From assembly GCF_044430645.1 (NCBI RefSeq), contig NZ_JAWUDN010000005.1, positions 186,001 through 250,000 on the forward strand: DNA of 64,000 nucleotides. The letters run 5' to 3'. Made by a program: the position numbers and the translations under genes. Positions 26,597-35,172 of the stretch are shown here, piece after piece; the stretch's first letter is position 1; every line of letters starts with the position of its first letter. This stretch comes from Ewingella allii. Lineage in GTDB: Bacteria; Pseudomonadota; Gammaproteobacteria; Enterobacterales; Enterobacteriaceae. The notes below the pieces were generated by a model. That model was not told the DNA's origin. It worked only from the letters and a program-made list of their open reading frames with translations, and made no database searches.

Positions 26597-26697
26597 CTTG
26601 CCACTTTGAATCCGCGCTGTGCTCATAACCCTCACGTACTACGTGTACGCTCGGGTTCTTGCGCGCAGTGCGAATCCAAATTGGCTGCGCCACTGAC
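26597..26697. repeat. Long imperfect palindromic element downstream of gntR
   Basis: The sequence folds on itself over about 75-100 bases. TTTGAATCCGCGCTGTGCTC pairs with the complement of GCGCGCAGTGCGAATCCAAA, and inside AACCC...CGTAC pairs with GTACG...GGGTT around a TACGT centre. It is not ERIC. Size and symmetry fit a small non-autonomous palindromic repeat (YPAL-like or unnamed). Confidence 0.55.
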
Positions 26698-26823
26698 GGC
26701 CCATCTTTGCATCTGTTGAGCTAAAATTCGTGCTGTTGCACAAATTTCATTCTATGAGCCTTATCACAGAACGCTATTTCTGCTGTTGTTTGAAGATTTA
26801 GACAACGCTATAAACGAGCTTCC

Positions 26824-26861
26824 GGGACGTTATCAGAGCAGTGCCCTGAGCGAAACCTGAT
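26824..26861 (+). promoter_or_regulatory. RAT (ribonucleic antiterminator) for the bgl operon
   Basis: GGGACGTTATC, spacer, then GAGCGAAACCTGA resembles the BglG/LicT RAT consensus (GGATTGTTACTG ... AGGCAAAACCT). It overlaps the 5' arm of the following terminator, so antiterminator binding would prevent the terminator from forming. Confidence 0.7.
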
Positions 26862-26906
26862 TCGAAGTCTGTCTTAACTGGCAGCCTTCGAATCAGGTTT
26901 TTTTTT
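26853..26906 (+). terminator. Leader terminator of the bgl operon
   Basis: AACCTGATTCGAAG pairs with CTTCGAATCAGGTT across an 18-base loop and is followed by nine or more T. It sits 44 bases before bglF and is the attenuation site controlled by the RAT. Confidence 0.9.
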
Positions 26907-26949
26907 GGCCGAAATTTGGCAAGTCAGTTCGCTGATTAGGATAAAAACG

Positions 26950-28833
26950 ATGAATATCAAATCTCTGGCAGAAAATTTATTAAGGCTAGTCGGCGGCGAA
27001 AGTAACGTCGAGACGGTGGTGCACTGTGCGACGCGCCTGCGGTTTTCCCTGCGTGACAACGAAAAAGCCGACACCGCCGCGATAGAACAGCTGGACGGCG
27101 TGATCACTACCGTGAGCGGCTCCGGCCAGTTCCAGATAGTGATTGGTAATCGGGTAGCCGAGGTGTATCGCGAGCTGGGGGAGGTATCCTCCGTGCTGGA
27201 TGACAACACCAAAAGCCGCGAAAAACCGACCAAACGCAGCGGTAGCCGGATTGGGCAACTGATTGACATTGTGTCGGCGATTTTCACTCCGCTGCTGGGA
27301 GCCATGGCCGCCGCTGGCGTGCTGAAAGGCTTGCTGAACATCGCCACTTCCCAAGGCTGGCTGGATAAAACCGAATCCACTTACATCATCCTGCAAGCCG
27401 CCTCCGACAGCCTTTTCTACTTCCTGCCAATCATGCTGGCCATTACCTCGGCGCGGCGTTTTCAGGGCAACGTCTTTGTGGCGGTGTCGATTGCCGGGGC
27501 GCTGATTTATCCGTCAATGATTGACCTGTTCACCCGTCAGGTGGAGGTGACGTTCTTCGGCATTCCGGTAGTGATGATGAAGTACACCTCGACGGTGGTG
27601 CCAATCATTCTGTCGGTTTACGTCATGTGTCACTTAGAGCGGCTGCTGAATAAATTCATTCACGAAACCGTGCGCAACATCATCACGCCGTTCCTGCTGC
27701 TGGTGGTGATGGTGCCGCTGACGTTGGTCACGCTGGGGCCGGTGGGGATTTACACCAGCGAGGCGGCGGCGGGCGTTTTCGTTGCCATCTTCAGCTATAA
27801 CCCGATTATTGCCAGCGCGCTGTTCGCCGCGCTGTGGCAGGTGTTCGTCATCTTCGGCATGCACTGGGCCTTTACGCCGGTGATCATCAACGACATTACC
27901 GTGCTGGGGCGTAGCACCTTAAAAGCCTCGACGGTACCGGCGGTATTCGCTCAGGCCGGGGCCGTGCTCGGCGTAATGTGCAAAACGCGTAATAAAAAGA
28001 TGAAAGCGCTGGCGGGAAGTACCTTTATCACCGCGCTGTTTGGCATTACCGAGCCTGCGGTTTACGGCGTAACCCTAAAACTGAAGAAGCCCTTTGTCTG
28101 CGCGGTCATTGCCGCTGCGGTCGGCGGCGGCGTGGTGGGGTACTCCAACAGCGCGGCGATTTCTACCGGTATTCCCAGCTTGCTGACCCTGCCGATTTTC
28201 TACGGCGAAGGCTTCGGCGGGCTGATCCTCGGCATTGTTATCTCCTTCGTGATGGCGGCGGTACTGACCTACATCGTCGGCTTTGAAGACCCGATTGATG
28301 AGTCAGCTCCTGCGCCGTCATCCAGCGCTTCACCTGAGAAAAACGCTAAACCTCAGCCAGTTACCGCCATATCCGCCAATATTGCCGAAGACATTATGGT
28401 GCCGGTCACTGGGCGCGTGGTGGCGCTCGAGCAGGTCAACGACAAAGTGTTCTCCAGCGGCGTGGTGGGGGATGGCATCGCGATCCAGCCCACCGAGGGC
28501 AAGGTCTATTCCCCGGTCGATGGAGTCGTGACCGCCACATTTGATTCTGGCCATGCGCTGCATATTTTGTCCGACAACGGGGCTGAAATCCTGATCCACA
28601 TTGGGCTGGATACCGTCCAGCTCAACGGGCAGCACTACGCCATGCACGTGAAGGAAAATCAGGCCGTGAAACGCGGAGATTTGCTGATCGACTTCGACCT
28701 CGCCGCTATCGAAAAAGCCGGTTTTGACACCATTACGCCGGTGATCATCGCCAATTCAGACCGCTATCAAACCTTCCATAAAACGCGTCTGCCTGCCGCC
28801 AATACCGGGGATGTCTTGTTGACGCTGTCTTGA
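26950..28833 (+). CDS. bglF: PTS beta-glucoside transporter, EIIBCA
   Basis: 627 residues from ATG 26950 (AGGA upstream); a longer frame is in the leader. The EIIB domain is first (MNIKSLAENLLRLVGG with phospho-Cys in VVHCATRLRF, Cys near residue 26), then EIIC membrane helices with GITEPAVYG near residue 360, and C-terminal EIIA (phospho-His in EILIHIGLDTV near residue 545). Order matches E. coli BglF (625). It imports and phosphorylates aryl-beta-glucosides such as salicin and arbutin, and would regulate BglG by phosphorylation. Confidence 0.93.
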   Translation: MNIKSLAENLLRLVGGESNVETVVHCATRLRFSLRDNEKADTAAIEQLDGVITTVSGSGQFQIVIGNRVAEVYRELGEVSSVLDDNTKSREKPTKRSGSRIGQLIDIVSAIFTPLLGAMAAAGVLKGLLNIATSQGWLDKTESTYIILQAASDSLFYFLPIMLAITSARRFQGNVFVAVSIAGALIYPSMIDLFTRQVEVTFFGIPVVMMKYTSTVVPIILSVYVMCHLERLLNKFIHETVRNIITPFLLLVVMVPLTLVTLGPVGIYTSEAAAGVFVAIFSYNPIIASALFAALWQVFVIFGMHWAFTPVIINDITVLGRSTLKASTVPAVFAQAGAVLGVMCKTRNKKMKALAGSTFITALFGITEPAVYGVTLKLKKPFVCAVIAAAVGGGVVGYSNSAAISTGIPSLLTLPIFYGEGFGGLILGIVISFVMAAVLTYIVGFEDPIDESAPAPSSSASPEKNAKPQPVTAISANIAEDIMVPVTGRVVALEQVNDKVFSSGVVGDGIAIQPTEGKVYSPVDGVVTATFDSGHALHILSDNGAEILIHIGLDTVQLNGQHYAMHVKENQAVKRGDLLIDFDLAAIEKAGFDTITPVIIANSDRYQTFHKTRLPAANTGDVLLTLS

Positions 28834-28852
28834 TGCTCAAAGGAGAAAAATT

Positions 28853-30262
28853 TTGAAATATTCGGAACTTAAACCTTTCCCTACAGACTTTTTATGGGGC
28901 GCTTCCACCTCGGCTTATCAGGTGGAAGGCGCATGGGATGAAGATGGCAAAGGGCCGTCGGTTATCGACGCCCGCCGCGAATATCCGGAAGGCACCACCG
29001 ACTTTAAAGTTGCCAGCGACCACTATCATCGCTACAAAGAAGACATTGCGATGTTCGCCGAAATTGGCCTGAAGTCGTACCGTTTTTCCATCGCCTGGAC
29101 GCGAATTATCCCCGACGGCAGTGGCGAAATTAACCCGGCCGGGATCGACTTCTACCATCGGCTGATCGACGAGATCCTCAGCCACGGCATTGTGCCGATC
29201 GTCACCATGTACCACTTTGATCTACCGCAGGCGCTGCAAGAAAAAGGCGGCTGGTACAACCGTGAAACCGTGGATGCCTTCGCCCGCTACGCCGACGTGC
29301 TGTTTGATGAATACGGCAGCAAAGTGAAATATTGGCTGACCATCAACGAGCAGAACCTGATGATTTTGCAGGGCGCGGCGCTGGGCACGCTGGATGAAAA
29401 GCTGGTGAATCAGAAGAAAAACCTCTACCAGCAAAACCACAATATGCTGGTGGCGCAGGCCAAGGTGATGAATTCACTGCACAATAAGCTCCCGGGAGCG
29501 AAAATTGGCCCGGCGCCGAACATTGCGGTGATTTACCCTGCGACATCCAAACCGGAAGATATTCTGGCGGCGTTCAACTACAACGCCATCCGCAACTGGC
29601 TCTATCTGGATATGGCGGCGCGCGGCGAATACAACACGCTGGCTTGGCGATATATGGAAGAGAAGGGCTATGCGCCGGAGATTCTGCCGGGGGATATGGA
29701 GATCTTGCGCAGCGGTAAGCCGGACTTCATCGCCTTCAACTACTACACCACCCAGGCGGTGGAAGCCAGCCGGGGCGACGGCACCGACGAAGTGATTCGC
29801 GGTGGCAATAAGCTGTTGAAATCAGGGGAAGATGGCGTGCATCGCGGCGCGGCGAATGACCACCTGCCGCGCACCCAGTTTGGCACTGAAATTGACCCGG
29901 TAGGTTTTCGCAACACGCTGCGTGAAATCTACGATCGCTACCACCTGCCGCTATTAATTACAGAAAACGGTCTGGGGGCCTTCGATAAGCTGGATGAGAA
30001 TGGGGAAATAAACGACGACTACCGTATCGATTATTTACGCCGCCATCTTGAGCAAATGCAGCTGGCCATCACCGACGGCGTTGAGGTATTTGGCTATACG
30101 CCGTGGTCGGCGTTGGATCTAATTTCCACCCATCAGGGCTGTTCTAAGCGCTATGGATTAATTTATGTTAATCGTGACGAATTTGATTTAAAAGATCTGA
30201 AGCGTATTCGTAAGTTAAGCTCTTACTGGTATGCGGATGTGATTAAAAATAATGCGCTATAA
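28853..30262 (+). CDS. bglB: 6-phospho-beta-glucosidase (GH1)
   Basis: 469 residues with TTG start preceded by AAAGGAG. GH1 landmarks are FLWGASTSAYQVEGAW, the acid/base glutamate in LTINEQN near residue 168 and the nucleophile in ITENGLGAF near 365, then GYTPWSALDLIS. It hydrolyses phospho-beta-glucosides delivered by the PTS. It starts 19 bases after bglF. Specific name bglA or bglB cannot be separated from sequence; the operon context favours bglB. Confidence 0.9.
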   Translation: MKYSELKPFPTDFLWGASTSAYQVEGAWDEDGKGPSVIDARREYPEGTTDFKVASDHYHRYKEDIAMFAEIGLKSYRFSIAWTRIIPDGSGEINPAGIDFYHRLIDEILSHGIVPIVTMYHFDLPQALQEKGGWYNRETVDAFARYADVLFDEYGSKVKYWLTINEQNLMILQGAALGTLDEKLVNQKKNLYQQNHNMLVAQAKVMNSLHNKLPGAKIGPAPNIAVIYPATSKPEDILAAFNYNAIRNWLYLDMAARGEYNTLAWRYMEEKGYAPEILPGDMEILRSGKPDFIAFNYYTTQAVEASRGDGTDEVIRGGNKLLKSGEDGVHRGAANDHLPRTQFGTEIDPVGFRNTLREIYDRYHLPLLITENGLGAFDKLDENGEINDDYRIDYLRRHLEQMQLAITDGVEVFGYTPWSALDLISTHQGCSKRYGLIYVNRDEFDLKDLKRIRKLSSYWYADVIKNNAL

Positions 30263-30310
30263 GCGCGATTAAAGGCGTATAAACGCCATAAGCTGTCTGT
30301 TGTTGCCAAT

Positions 30311-30350
30311 AAGGTGATAGCGCATTTCGCGTTATCGCCTTAATGCTTTT
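30311..30350 (+). terminator. Hairpin between bglB and bglG
   Basis: AAGGTGATAGCGC pairs (two G-T pairs) with GCGTTATCGCCTT over a 5-base loop, followed by AATGCTTTT. It could dampen read-through into bglG. Confidence 0.55.
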
Positions 30351-30414
30351 ATAGGCAATAACCCTTTTAAAACCCTCGCTAAAGTAAGGATCTATCCGGC
30401 ATGAGAAAACTGGG

Positions 30415-31242
30415 ATGAGAGTCTTAAAAATACTCAGTAATAATGCGGTAATTGCCACGGAAGATGATCAACAAGAAGTGGTGGCGATTGGCCGTGGTAT
30501 TGGTTTTGGCAAGCAGGTGGGAGACAGTCTGAATACCGCGGATATCGAGAGCCAGTTTGTGAAAAAGGCCAGCGGTATGACGGATATTCTGGCGCAACTG
30601 ACGGCGGCTATCCCCACGGAATGCTTATTTATTACTCAGGAAATTATCAAGTTAGCTAAAAGCCGTCTCAACATCGAGGCGCAAGAGACGCTGTTTTTCG
30701 CGCTAAGCGACCATATTAGTTTTGCGGTTGAGCGCTATAAAAAAGGCATTGAGATAAAGAACATCCTACTCTGGGATATTAAGCAGTTTTATCAGGCGGA
30801 GTTTGCCGTTGCCCTCGAGGCATTGGCGATGATTAACCAAAAATTACATTGTGAACTGCCCGAGGATGAAGCCGGTTTTATTGCTCTGCATCTGGCCAAC
30901 GCCACCACCAACAATATGCAAAGCACCATGCAGAGTGCAGGCATGATTAAAGATATTCTTAATATCATCAAATATGATTTACGCATCAAGTACGATGAAA
31001 AGTCTATCGACTATCAGCGCATTGTCACTCACCTGAAATTCTTCTCGCTGCGTTTATTAAACCGCACCGAAGTGAATCATGATGATAAAAGTATTTACGC
31101 CGGAATTCAGGACGCCATGCCCGTGGCTTATCAATGCGCGCTAAAGATAAATGATTATGTGCTGAAGAATCACCGCTGTCGGCTGACCACGGATGAAATT
31201 ATGTTTTTAACTATTCATATCAATCGATTGAAGCCGGATTGA
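30415..31242 (+). CDS. bglG: BglG/LicT-type transcriptional antiterminator
   Basis: 275 residues (E. coli BglG 278). The N-terminal RNA-binding CAT domain reads VLKILSNNAVIA...VAIGRGIGFGKQ, followed by two PRD domains with HISFAVER and FIALHLANA near residues 100 and 160, and a second LTIHIN near the C-terminus. It binds RAT RNA and lets transcription pass the terminator before bglF when not phosphorylated by BglF. It is the last gene of the operon, the reverse of E. coli bglGFB. Confidence 0.92.
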   Translation: MRVLKILSNNAVIATEDDQQEVVAIGRGIGFGKQVGDSLNTADIESQFVKKASGMTDILAQLTAAIPTECLFITQEIIKLAKSRLNIEAQETLFFALSDHISFAVERYKKGIEIKNILLWDIKQFYQAEFAVALEALAMINQKLHCELPEDEAGFIALHLANATTNNMQSTMQSAGMIKDILNIIKYDLRIKYDEKSIDYQRIVTHLKFFSLRLLNRTEVNHDDKSIYAGIQDAMPVAYQCALKINDYVLKNHRCRLTTDEIMFLTIHINRLKPD

Positions 31243-31254
31243 TGTGTTGGTTTT

Positions 31255-31358
31255 GTCCCTCCACTATTTAGGGGAGGGTTGGGGTTGGCTGCATTGAGCG
31301 CGGAATTAAACCACTCCTCATCCCAGCCTTCTCCTCTGAGAGGAGAAGGAGCAAACCT
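31255..31358. repeat. G-rich double-hairpin intergenic element
   Basis: CCCTCC with GGGAGGG, then a G-rich GGTTGGGGTTGG track, then a perfect palindrome CCTTCTCCTCT/GAGAGGAGAAGG. It resembles the common CCCTCTCC...GGAGAGGGTTGGGGTGAGG element dispersed in many proteobacterial genomes. The second hairpin may terminate gntK (minus). Confidence 0.45.
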
Positions 31359-31362
31359 TTTC

Positions 31363-31881
31363 CTACTTTGCATTCAGCTTCTGCAAAGCCGCTACGCAGC
31401 GATCAACCACGCCCTCGAACTTGTGGTCGATATTCACGCGGATCACATCTGGCTCATCTTCGCCCGGCTCTTCCAACGCTTCGAACTGGCTTTTCAGCAA
31501 ATCCAGCGGCATGAAATGTCCGGCGCGCGCTTTCAGGCGTTCTGAAATAACGTCAACGCTGCCTTTCAAATAGAGGAAAACCACGCCCTGATTGTCATCA
31601 CGCAGCGCGTCGCGATAGCGGCGTTTCAGCGCGGAGCAGACAATGATGCCGGTTTCGTTTTTATGGTACAGGCTGTAGGCCGCGTCGTTCAGACGTTTGA
31701 GCCACGGCGCGCGGTCGTCATCGTTCAGTGGGTGGCCGCTGGCCATTTTCTGGATATTGGCGCGTGGATGAAGATCATCACCGTCAATGAATTTCGCGTT
31801 GATTTCACGTGCCAGTGCTGCGCCTACGGTGGATTTACCGCTGCCTGACACGCCCATCAGAATGATGCTTTGTCCTGCCAT
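31363..31881 (-). CDS. gntK: Gluconokinase GntK
   Basis: 172 residues (E. coli 175) with P-loop LMGVSGSGKSTVG near residue 8, then DGDDLHPRANIQKM and CSALKRRYRD. It phosphorylates gluconate to 6-phosphogluconate in the cytosol. Here it is divergent from gntT, with GntR operators between. In E. coli it follows gntR in the same direction. Confidence 0.95.
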   Translation of the reverse strand: MAGQSIILMGVSGSGKSTVGAALAREINAKFIDGDDLHPRANIQKMASGHPLNDDDRAPWLKRLNDAAYSLYHKNETGIIVCSALKRRYRDALRDDNQGVVFLYLKGSVDVISERLKARAGHFMPLDLLKSQFEALEEPGEDEPDVIRVNIDHKFEGVVDRCVAALQKLNAK

Positions 31882-31940
31882 AAGTATGATCTCTATCCCA
31901 AAATGAAAATTTCGACTGCGGAGTGAGTCCTAATATTAGC

Positions 31941-31970
31941 ATGTTACCGGTATCATGATACCGGTAACAA
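31941..31970. promoter_or_regulatory. Two overlapping GntR operators
   Basis: ATGTTACCGGTATCAT (31941-31956) and ATGATACCGGTAACAA (31955-31970) are head-to-tail near-palindromes matching the GntR consensus ATGTTACCGATAACAT. Located between gntK and gntT, they can control both. Confidence 0.85.
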
Positions 31971-31977
31971 ATGGAGA

Positions 31978-31993
31978 TGTGATTAATATCACA
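31978..31993. promoter_or_regulatory. CRP-cAMP binding site
   Basis: TGTGATTAATATCACA is a perfect 16-bp palindrome with the TGTGA-N6-TCACA consensus. It sits just downstream of the GntR operators and would activate gntT/gntK. Confidence 0.9.
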
Positions 31994-32127
31994 AAGGAAT
32001 GCACTGCTGATTTAGCGGTCGCGACCTGTACCCGTTGCACTGTTAACTCCTACAACTTATTGAAAATCAAAAATAATGTACCGGCGTTTGATCACCTGCG
32101 CTGGAGAAAGCATTAAGGGGAAAAGAT

Positions 32128-33444
32128 ATGCCATTAGTTATTGTAGCCGTAGGCGTCGCGCTACTGCTGTTGCTTATGATCCGATTCAAACTCAACGGGT
32201 TTATCGCGCTGATTCTGGTCGCGCTGGCGGTCGGCATCATGCAGGGTATGCCGGTCGACAAAGTTATCACTTCGATTAAAAACGGGGTTGGCGGCACGCT
32301 GGGAAGTCTGGCGCTGATCATGGGCTTTGGTGCCATGCTCGGTAAAATGCTGGCTGACTGCGGCGGTGCGCAGCGTATTGCCACCACGCTGATTAAGAAA
32401 TTTGGTAAGGATTACATCCAGTGGGCAGTGGTGCTGACCGGCTTTATCGTCGGCTTCGCGCTGTTCTATGAAGTGGGTTTCGTACTGATGCTGCCGCTGG
32501 TATTCACCATCGCTGCCGCCGCGCGCCTGCCGCTGCTGTATGTCGGCGTGCCGATGGCGGCTGCGCTGTCTGTGACCCACGGCTTCCTGCCTCCACACCC
32601 AGGTCCGACGGCGATTGCCACCATCTTCCATGCGGACATGGGTAAAACCCTGCTCTATGGTTCACTGCTGGCGGTGCCGACGGTTATCATCGCCGGTCCG
32701 CTGTTTGCGCGCTTCCTCAAAGGAATCGACAAGCCGGTGCCAGAAGGCTTATTCAACCCGAAAACCTTTACTGAAGAAGAGATGCCAAGCTTCGGCGTGA
32801 GCGTCGCGACGTCGCTGGTGCCGGTGATCCTGATGGCTTTCCGCGCGGTGTGTGAGATGGTGCTGCCGAAGGGCCACGCTATCCTGCCTTACGCAGAATT
32901 CTTCGGTGATCCGGTGATGGCAACCCTGATTGCCGTGCTGATTGCTATCTTCACCTTTGGTCTGAACCGCGGCCGTACCATGACGGAAGTGATGGATACT
33001 GTTACTGATTCGATCAAAATCATCGCCATGATGCTGTTGATCATCGGCGGTGGCGGTGCGTTTAAGCAGGTGCTGGTAGACAGCGGCATCGAGCCATACA
33101 TCGCTAACATCATGAACGGCAGCCACCTGTCGCCAATTCTGCTGGCATGGTCCATTGCGGCAGTGCTGCGTATCGCGCTGGGTTCGGCAACCGTGGCGGC
33201 CATTACCGCTGGCGGCATTGCGGCTCCGCTGATTGCCACCACCGGCGTTAGCCCTGAGCTGATGGTTATCTCCGTGGGTTCCGGCAGCCTGATTTTCTCT
33301 CACGTCAATGACCCAGGCTTCTGGCTGTTCAAAGAGTATTTCAACCTGACTATCGTCGAGACCTTCAAGTCATGGTCAGTGCTGGAAACCATCATCTCCC
33401 TCTGCGGCTTGGGCGGATGTTTGCTGCTGTCGATGGTGGTGTAA
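32128..33444 (+). CDS. gntT: High-affinity gluconate:H+ symporter GntT
   Basis: 438 residues, the exact length of E. coli GntT, starting MPLVIVAVGVALLLLLMIRF. It has about 12-14 helices and the GntP-family FLPPHPGPTAIATIF and GSATVAAITAGGI segments. Closest by length and sequence to GntT, not to GntU (446 aa). It imports gluconate with protons. AGGGG upstream of ATG 32128. Confidence 0.93.
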   Translation: MPLVIVAVGVALLLLLMIRFKLNGFIALILVALAVGIMQGMPVDKVITSIKNGVGGTLGSLALIMGFGAMLGKMLADCGGAQRIATTLIKKFGKDYIQWAVVLTGFIVGFALFYEVGFVLMLPLVFTIAAAARLPLLYVGVPMAAALSVTHGFLPPHPGPTAIATIFHADMGKTLLYGSLLAVPTVIIAGPLFARFLKGIDKPVPEGLFNPKTFTEEEMPSFGVSVATSLVPVILMAFRAVCEMVLPKGHAILPYAEFFGDPVMATLIAVLIAIFTFGLNRGRTMTEVMDTVTDSIKIIAMMLLIIGGGGAFKQVLVDSGIEPYIANIMNGSHLSPILLAWSIAAVLRIALGSATVAAITAGGIAAPLIATTGVSPELMVISVGSGSLIFSHVNDPGFWLFKEYFNLTIVETFKSWSVLETIISLCGLGGCLLLSMVV

Positions 33445-33479
33445 GGCGTTAACTGTTGAATTAAAAACAACAGGTTATC

Positions 33480-33514
33480 AATAAAAACGGCGAGCCATGT
33501 GCTCGCCGTTTTTT
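33480..33514. terminator. gntT terminator, copy 1 of a 34-bp direct repeat
   Basis: AAAACGGCGAGC pairs with GCTCGCCGTTTT around CATGT, then T-run. The same 34-base sequence occurs again at 34235-34268 in the same orientation, on the other side of the higBA-like pair. Confidence 0.92.
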
Positions 33515-33595
33515 ATGGGGAAGACAAAAAACTCGCGTTGAACTCTTACCTTGTGAGAGTATTATCTCGCCATCTTGAGTCAGGGATCGAGTCAT

Positions 33596-33919
33596 ATGGA
33601 ATATTTGGAGTTTATTGAAACGCCGACTTTTAGTCGTAAATGCAAAGAATTACTTACTGAGGATGAGTATTGTCAACTTCAGGAGTATCTCACGCACTCG
33701 CCAGATGCCGGTGCAGTCATTGTTGGAACTGGTGGCTGCCGCAAAATTCGCTGGGCAAAGGCGGGAAAAGGAAAAAGTGGTGGTGTAAGAGCTATCTATT
33801 ATTACCTTTGTGCCGACGGACAAATTTTTATGCTGCTTGTGTACCCGAAGAGCGATAAGGATTCGCTTTCTAACAATGAGAAAGCAATCCTGAAAAGCAT
33901 TGTGCAAAGTCTGTCGTGA
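33596..33919 (+). CDS. higB: RelE/HigB-type toxin
   Basis: 107 residues from ATG 33596 (AGGGA upstream); a slightly longer frame exists. MEYLEFIETPTFSRKC, IVGTGGCRKIRWA, GGVRAIYYY and MLLVYPKSDKDSLS are typical of the RelE/HigB-2-like toxins, ribosome-dependent mRNA interferases. It precedes its antitoxin by 15 bases (toxin-first, as in HigBA). Copy in an inserted cassette. Confidence 0.85.
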   Translation: MEYLEFIETPTFSRKCKELLTEDEYCQLQEYLTHSPDAGAVIVGTGGCRKIRWAKAGKGKSGGVRAIYYYLCADGQIFMLLVYPKSDKDSLSNNEKAILKSIVQSLS

Positions 33920-33934
33920 AACAGGAGATGGACC

Positions 33935-34225
33935 ATGGATAAAGAACTATTCGAAGAACTTCGACAATCAGCCGAAGAGATGGTGGCGATCCGCAAAGGC
34001 GAGATGGCACCAGCGCATGTCACACGCATTGCTATGCCAGTAGTAAAAGAAATTCGTTCTAAAGCAGGGGTGAAACAAGAGGAATTTGCCAAGCTAATCG
34101 GAGTTTCCCCTTCCTTGGTTCAGGCATGGGAGCAGCAAAAACGTTTGCCAAATGGAGCTGCACTTAAGTTATTAAGGATGATTGAGTTAAATCCCAATAT
34201 CATCAATACATTAAAGATGATTTAA
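33935..34225 (+). CDS. higA: XRE-family antitoxin (HigA/NadS-like)
   Basis: 96 residues. The N-terminal half neutralises; the C-terminal HTH is VKQEEFAKLIGVSPSLVQAWEQ near residues 47-70. RBS AGGAG lies nine bases before ATG 33935. It pairs with the upstream toxin and probably autorepresses. Close to NadS/HigA-2 by pattern. Confidence 0.85.
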   Translation: MDKELFEELRQSAEEMVAIRKGEMAPAHVTRIAMPVVKEIRSKAGVKQEEFAKLIGVSPSLVQAWEQQKRLPNGAALKLLRMIELNPNIINTLKMI

Positions 34226-34234
34226 AGAGTCTTA

Positions 34235-34268
34235 AATAAAAACGGCGAGCCATGTGCTCGCCGTTTTT
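34235..34268. terminator. Terminator, copy 2 of the 34-bp direct repeat
   Basis: Identical to 33480-33513. It is bidirectional and serves both higA and the converging yhgN. Confidence 0.9.
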
Positions 34269-34288
34269 GTTGTTCTGAGGAAGATAAA

Positions 34289-34882
34289 CTAAATCTTCAA
34301 ATACGCCCTAACTCCATCCAGGAACATCTGGGTGGAAAGCATGATCAGCACCAGACCCATCAGGCGTTCGAGGGCGCTGACGCCTTTGTCGCCGAGCAGG
34401 CGCAGGAACAGGTTTGATAGTAACAGGATGCACATCGACAGGCCCCAGGCGATGAACAGTGCCAGCGTCAGGTGCGACATCTGATTCGGATATTGATGCG
34501 AGAGCAGCATCAGCGTTGCCAGAATCGACGGGCCAGCCACCAGTGGGATTGCCATCGGCACCAGGAAGGGTTCTTCACCCGCCGGTAAGCCGGTGCTGCT
34601 TTTCTCTTCTGAAGGGAAAATCATCTTGATGGCGATCAGGAACAGAATAATACCGCCGGAAATCGACACCGTTTCTGTGCGCAGATTGAGGAAGGAGAGG
34701 ATCTTCTCACCGGCAAACAGGAAAATAAGCATCAGGATCAGCGCGATCAGCATCTCGCGGATCAGCACCACTCGACGACGCTTAGGATCTAAATGTTTGA
34801 GCACCGACATAAAGATCGGCAGGTTACCTAGTGGGTCCATAATTAAAAACAGCAAAATAGTTGCTGAAATCATTTCGGTCAT
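34289..34882 (-). CDS. yhgN: MarC-family inner-membrane protein YhgN
   Basis: 197 residues with six predicted membrane helices, starting MTEMISATILLFLIMDPLGNLP (a MarC/UPF0056 signature) and matching E. coli YhgN in length and position beside asd. Function unresolved in the family; sometimes called a multiple-antibiotic resistance protein without good support. Confidence 0.93.
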   Translation of the reverse strand: MTEMISATILLFLIMDPLGNLPIFMSVLKHLDPKRRRVVLIREMLIALILMLIFLFAGEKILSFLNLRTETVSISGGIILFLIAIKMIFPSEEKSSTGLPAGEEPFLVPMAIPLVAGPSILATLMLLSHQYPNQMSHLTLALFIAWGLSMCILLLSNLFLRLLGDKGVSALERLMGLVLIMLSTQMFLDGVRAYLKI

Positions 34883-35172
34883 GACTACCTCAGAAGAGAG
34901 TTACCCCTATACCCGTGGGTATATAGGGATTATTTTTACCTGTTATATAAGTTGTGCTGCTAAAAAAGCCCGCACTATCGATTAAATTCACTTGCCACTT
35001 CTACACCATTTTGTAAGGTGGTATACCCGTCTTCGTTTGTTTCGAATAGGTACTGTCTTTTGCCTGTCACCCGAACGGTTTCCGGGACAAATCCTTTGTG
35101 TTGACAGGGTCGTCAGCGCTAAAAAATCAAACTCATTACGCAGCTATCACCTTTCAGGTCAGGACAGTAATT

